Below are positions 5,756 to 8,258 of a stretch of 8,258 nt of DNA, in pieces. The notes beneath the pieces are model-generated. The model made no database searches. It was not told the origin of the DNA and saw only the letters and a program-made list of their open reading frames with translations. The DNA lies in NCBI GenBank assembly GCA_946887155.1, contig CAMPKM010000109.1:1-8258 (forward strand). Direction: 5' to 3'. Numbering within the stretch: the stretch's first letter is position 1; the number at the start of each line of letters is the position of its first letter. This stretch comes from an uncultured Gemmatimonadota bacterium (GTDB taxonomy: Bacteria; Gemmatimonadota; Gemmatimonadetes; Gemmatimonadales; Gemmatimonadaceae). The translations under genes and the position numbers were made by a program.

Positions 5756-7966
5756 ATGGCTCGTCATCCACTCGTCGTCGTCAGTAACCGGCTCCCGTTC
5801 CGACTGGTCAGCGATGACAGCGGGGGGTCGAAACAGGTGCGATCGCCGGGCGGACTCGTCTCGGCGCTGACGCCCGCGCTCAAGGCGCGCGGTGGCGTGT
5901 GGGTCGGCTGGCCGGGCAGCGCACGCGAAGACACTGCGCGGCCGGACTCGACTGATTCCACGAACGACATGGGGTTCGACATCGCCGAAGTCCCATTGTC
6001 GAACCGGGAGATCGCCGCGTACTACAGCGGTTTCTCCAACCGCACGGTATGGCCGCTGCTGCACTACTTCGTTGGTCGAATGGAAGTGGATTCGAGCTGG
6101 TGGACCGCCTACGACGCCGTCAACGCGCGGTTCGCCGACGCGGCCGCCAAGGTGGCCGGCAAGGGTGCGCTCGTCTGGATTCACGACTACCAGTTGTTGC
6201 GGGTCGCGCACCACCTGCGGGCGAAGGCGCCTCACCTCTCGAGTGCGCTCTTCCTCCACGTTCCGTTTCCCGCCGCCGATGTGTTTCGCGTGCTGCCATG
6301 GAGCCGCGAGATCCTGCACGGCATGCTCTCGGCGGACTACGTCGGGTTTCATGTCCACGCATTCGTCAGGCATTTCCTGCAGAGCGCGGAGGTGCTGTTA
6401 GGCTGCGACATCGACAGCGCGCGCGGCATTGTGCGCTACAGTGGTCGTGACGTCGCCGTCGGCGCGCACTCGATCTCGATCGACGTCGCCGAGGCCGAGC
6501 GCCTCGCCGGAGCCATGGTTCCGGCCCGCACACGGCCGCTCGACGCGCCGGTGGAGATCCTCTCGGTGGATCGCCTCGACTACACCAAGGGCATCGTCAG
6601 GCGGCTGGCTGCCATCGAGCGGGTCCTGGAGGAACGCCCCGCGAGGCGTCTGCGATTCACGCAGGTACTCGTGCCGAGCCGGGAACGCGTGCCTGACTAC
6701 AGCCAGTTGAAGCGCGAGATCGACCAGGCCGTCGGCCGCGTCAACGGCCGGTTCTCCGCCGGCGGCTGGTCGCCGGTGCGCTACATCGCGCGGCCAATAC
6801 CACGGGACGACCTGTTTGCGATGTATCGTCAGGCAGACGTAGCGCTGGTCACTCCGCTTCGAGACGGCATGAACCTCGTCGCCAAGGAATACGTCGCGTC
6901 ACAGCTCGATGATTCGGGGGTACTGATCCTCTCGGAAATGGCGGGCGCTGCCGAGGAATTGCAGGAAGCGCTCATCGTGAACCCGTTTCACGGGGACGCC
7001 GTGGTGGAAGCGATTCAACGAGCGCTGTCGATGCCCGAACAGGAGCGCCGGGCGCGCATGTCGGCGCTGCGCGCCCGGGTCCGTTCAAAGGATGTGTACG
7101 TGTGGGTCGACGAGTTCCTCGATGCGGCCGATCGTGCCGTCAGGCATGCCCGCGACCGAGCCTCGACCGCCCTCGATGAGCTGACCTCGCGCATCGGACC
7201 ATGGCTGGCCCAACGACCGCGGCTGGCGCTGCTTCTGGACTACGACGGCACGCTCACACCCATCGTCGCGAAACCCGAGGCGGCGCGACTCTCGAACGCC
7301 GCCAGACTGGCGCTCCAGGCGGCCACCCGGGCGCCGGGGATCGACATCACCATCGTTTCGGGCCGGGCGCTCGAAGATGTCCGTGAGCGCGTCGGCCTGC
7401 CTAACGTCACCTGCATCGGCAATCACGGTTTCGAGATCGAGGGTCCCGCGCTCCACTTCCGTCACGAGGCCGCCGATCGCATCCACGCCGCCATGGAGGC
7501 GGCGGGTGACGCGCTACGCAACCTCGCCATTCCCGGCACGCAGGTCGAACTCAAGGGCCCCACGCTCTCGCTTCATTATCGCGGCGTCGACGAATCGCTG
7601 CGGGACGACGTCGTGCAACGCGTGCGCGCATTGCTGCGCCGCCGGCGGCTGAACGTTGTCGAGGGCAAGCTCGTCCTCGAGGGCCGGCCGGCGGTCGACT
7701 GGCACAAGGGACACGCGGTGCTCTGGCTGCTCGGCCAGCGCTACGGCAACGACTGGCCCTCGCACGTCCGCGCCCTGTTCATCGGCGACGACACCACCGA
7801 CGAAGATGTTTTCCGCAGCCTGCGCGGCATTGGCCGCTCCATCTGCGTGGGTTCATTCGTGCCGCAGCCCGCGGCCCAGGCCGACTACCGGTTGCCGGAT
7901 CCGGACTCGGTCATCGCGTTGATCCGTTGGCTTACCGCCGGCGCCTTCCGGCATGCGACAGGATAG
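5756..7966 (+). CDS. otsAB: Bifunctional trehalose-6-phosphate synthase/phosphatase (GT20 + HAD fusion)
   Basis: One 736-residue cytoplasmic chain joins two enzymes. Residues about 5-470 are the GT20 synthase, which makes trehalose-6-phosphate from a nucleotide-activated glucose and glucose-6-phosphate: VVVSNRLPF (7-15, with Arg12), SPGGL loop (30-34), IHDYQL (142-147), HVPFP (168-172), [10 protein letters not shown] (270-279, Arg273 and Lys278), [14 protein letters not shown] (366-379, Asp370 and Glu378). Residues about 485-730 are the HAD phosphatase that releases trehalose: DYDGT (495-499, nucleophile Asp495, acid/base Asp497), IVSGR (Ser535), HKG (Lys651), IGDDTTDED (676-684). Every catalytic landmark I know is present, unlike some eukaryotic fusions with one dead half. 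I chose ATG 5756: an in-frame GTG at 5723 would add 11 residues rich in A/T-containing codons (AAT, AAA, AGA) atypical of this gene and has no ribosome site. GGAGA lies directly before the ATG, closer than ideal, so the start is not certain. The GH15 gene follows after 8 bp, probably in the same operon. Confidence 0.95.
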   Translation: MARHPLVVVSNRLPFRLVSDDSGGSKQVRSPGGLVSALTPALKARGGVWVGWPGSAREDTARPDSTDSTNDMGFDIAEVPLSNREIAAYYSGFSNRTVWPLLHYFVGRMEVDSSWWTAYDAVNARFADAAAKVAGKGALVWIHDYQLLRVAHHLRAKAPHLSSALFLHVPFPAADVFRVLPWSREILHGMLSADYVGFHVHAFVRHFLQSAEVLLGCDIDSARGIVRYSGRDVAVGAHSISIDVAEAERLAGAMVPARTRPLDAPVEILSVDRLDYTKGIVRRLAAIERVLEERPARRLRFTQVLVPSRERVPDYSQLKREIDQAVGRVNGRFSAGGWSPVRYIARPIPRDDLFAMYRQADVALVTPLRDGMNLVAKEYVASQLDDSGVLILSEMAGAAEELQEALIVNPFHGDAVVEAIQRALSMPEQERRARMSALRARVRSKDVYVWVDEFLDAADRAVRHARDRASTALDELTSRIGPWLAQRPRLALLLDYDGTLTPIVAKPEAARLSNAARLALQAATRAPGIDITIVSGRALEDVRERVGLPNVTCIGNHGFEIEGPALHFRHEAADRIHAAMEAAGDALRNLAIPGTQVELKGPTLSLHYRGVDESLRDDVVQRVRALLRRRRLNVVEGKLVLEGRPAVDWHKGHAVLWLLGQRYGNDWPSHVRALFIGDDTTDEDVFRSLRGIGRSICVGSFVPQPAAQADYRLPDPDSVIALIRWLTAGAFRHATG

Positions 7967-7974
7967 CGAGCGCG

Positions 7975-8258
7975 GTGGCCGCTGAATACGCTCCCCTCGC
8001 GAAGTATGGTGTCATTGGCGACCTGCATACGGCGGCATTGATAAGCGCCGGCGGGTCGGTCGACTGGCTGTGCGCACCGCGCTTCGACTCGCCAAGTGTT
8101 TTCGCCGCGCTGCTCGATGATGCCGTGGGCGGCCGGTGGCGGATCTCGATGGCCGGCGCCACCGAACACACCCAGCGTTACATCCAGGGCACCAACGTGC
8201 TGCAGACGATACACCGCGCCGGCCGGACGGAGCTCATCATCACCGATTTCATGCCGGT
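7975..8258 (+). CDS. Glycoside hydrolase family 15 protein (glucoamylase/trehalase-like), 5' part
   Basis: The frame is open from GTG 7975 to the window end, giving 94 residues; the remainder (GH15 proteins are commonly about 600) lies outside. The N-terminus reads YGVIGDLHTAALISAGGSVDWLCAPRFDSPSVFAALLD in pieces at 11-48, the hallmark N-terminal beta-sandwich entry of bacterial GH15 proteins ('Y-x-x-I-G-D-x-x-T-A-A-L-I-x-x-x-G-S-I-D-W-L-C-x-P-R-F-D-S'). The RYIQGTNVLQT and ELIITDFMP stretches (68-94) also fit. GH15 members hydrolyse alpha-linked glucosides; some bacterial ones, such as mycobacterial trehalase, cleave trehalose. Its position 8 bp after a trehalose synthase/phosphatase gene suggests a linked role, but substrate cannot be decided without the catalytic domain. 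An AGGA at 7960-7963 is a possible ribosome site, 11 bases from the start. An internal stop farther on cannot be excluded. Confidence 0.9.
   Translation, partial: MAAEYAPLAKYGVIGDLHTAALISAGGSVDWLCAPRFDSPSVFAALLDDAVGGRWRISMAGATEHTQRYIQGTNVLQTIHRAGRTELIITDFMP

Larger units (their letters stand above)
1434..7405. repeat. Dispersed heptamer GTTAGGC / GCCTAAC (four copies)
   Basis: Exact copies are at 1434-1440 and 3180-3186 (pump gene, + strand), 6397-6403 (trehalose gene, + strand) and 7399-7405 (trehalose gene, as GCCTAAC). A near copy, CCCTAACG, is at 3395-3402 over the transporter stop. I found only six TTAG/CTAA tetramers in the window, and four of them are inside this heptamer. The coordinates span first to last copy; the copies are scattered, not an array. 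The function is unknown. Confidence 0.4.

Noticed and set aside
5726..6373. A 215-codon - strand frame over the start of the trehalose gene
   Set aside because: It overlaps conserved synthase coding sequence in antisense and shows no recognisable motif.

Overview
This is a GC-rich window (estimated by eye, mid-60s percent) from what looks like the chromosome of a Gram-negative-type bacterium. The evidence for an outer membrane is a periplasmic adaptor plus RND pump pair. Frequent GTG starts and strong G/C bias at third codon positions fit phyla such as Gemmatimonadota, Acidobacteriota or Proteobacteria, but nothing here fixes the phylum. I see no tRNA, rRNA, CRISPR array, insertion sequence or integrase, so this reads as chromosomal core or near-core sequence.

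Layout. (1) Positions 1-241, + strand: the last 79 codons of an RND periplasmic adaptor (membrane fusion protein). (2) Positions 238-3378, +: a full-length RND inner-membrane pump, translationally coupled to the adaptor by a 4-bp GTGA overlap. (3) Positions 3397-5607, - strand: a 736-residue transporter whose whole length matches the SLC12 cation-chloride cotransporter family, including its cytoplasmic C-terminal domain. It converges on the pump gene with an 18-bp gap. (4) Positions 5608-5755: a short divergent intergenic region with two small dyads. (5) Positions 5756-7966, +: a fused trehalose-6-phosphate synthase/phosphatase (OtsA-OtsB in one chain). (6) Positions 7975-8258, +: the start of a glycoside hydrolase family 15 protein, cut by the window end, 8 bp after the trehalose gene.

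How they may work together. Positions 1-3378 form one export module: adaptor and pump, with the outer-membrane factor not visible. Positions 3397-8258 look like an osmoadaptation neighbourhood: an SLC12-like ion transporter is divergent from a trehalose synthesis gene, which is followed by a GH15 enzyme that could be a trehalase or glucoamylase. Salt movement, compatible-solute synthesis and possible solute turnover would then share one control region. This link is inferred from gene order.

No wholly new system is evident. The points most worth checking are the SLC12-like protein, which keeps the NKCC sodium-site serines yet carries an APC-type glutamate in TM6; the RND pump's reduced proton-relay residues; and a recurrent GTTAGGC heptamer that holds most of the TTAG tetranucleotides in the window.
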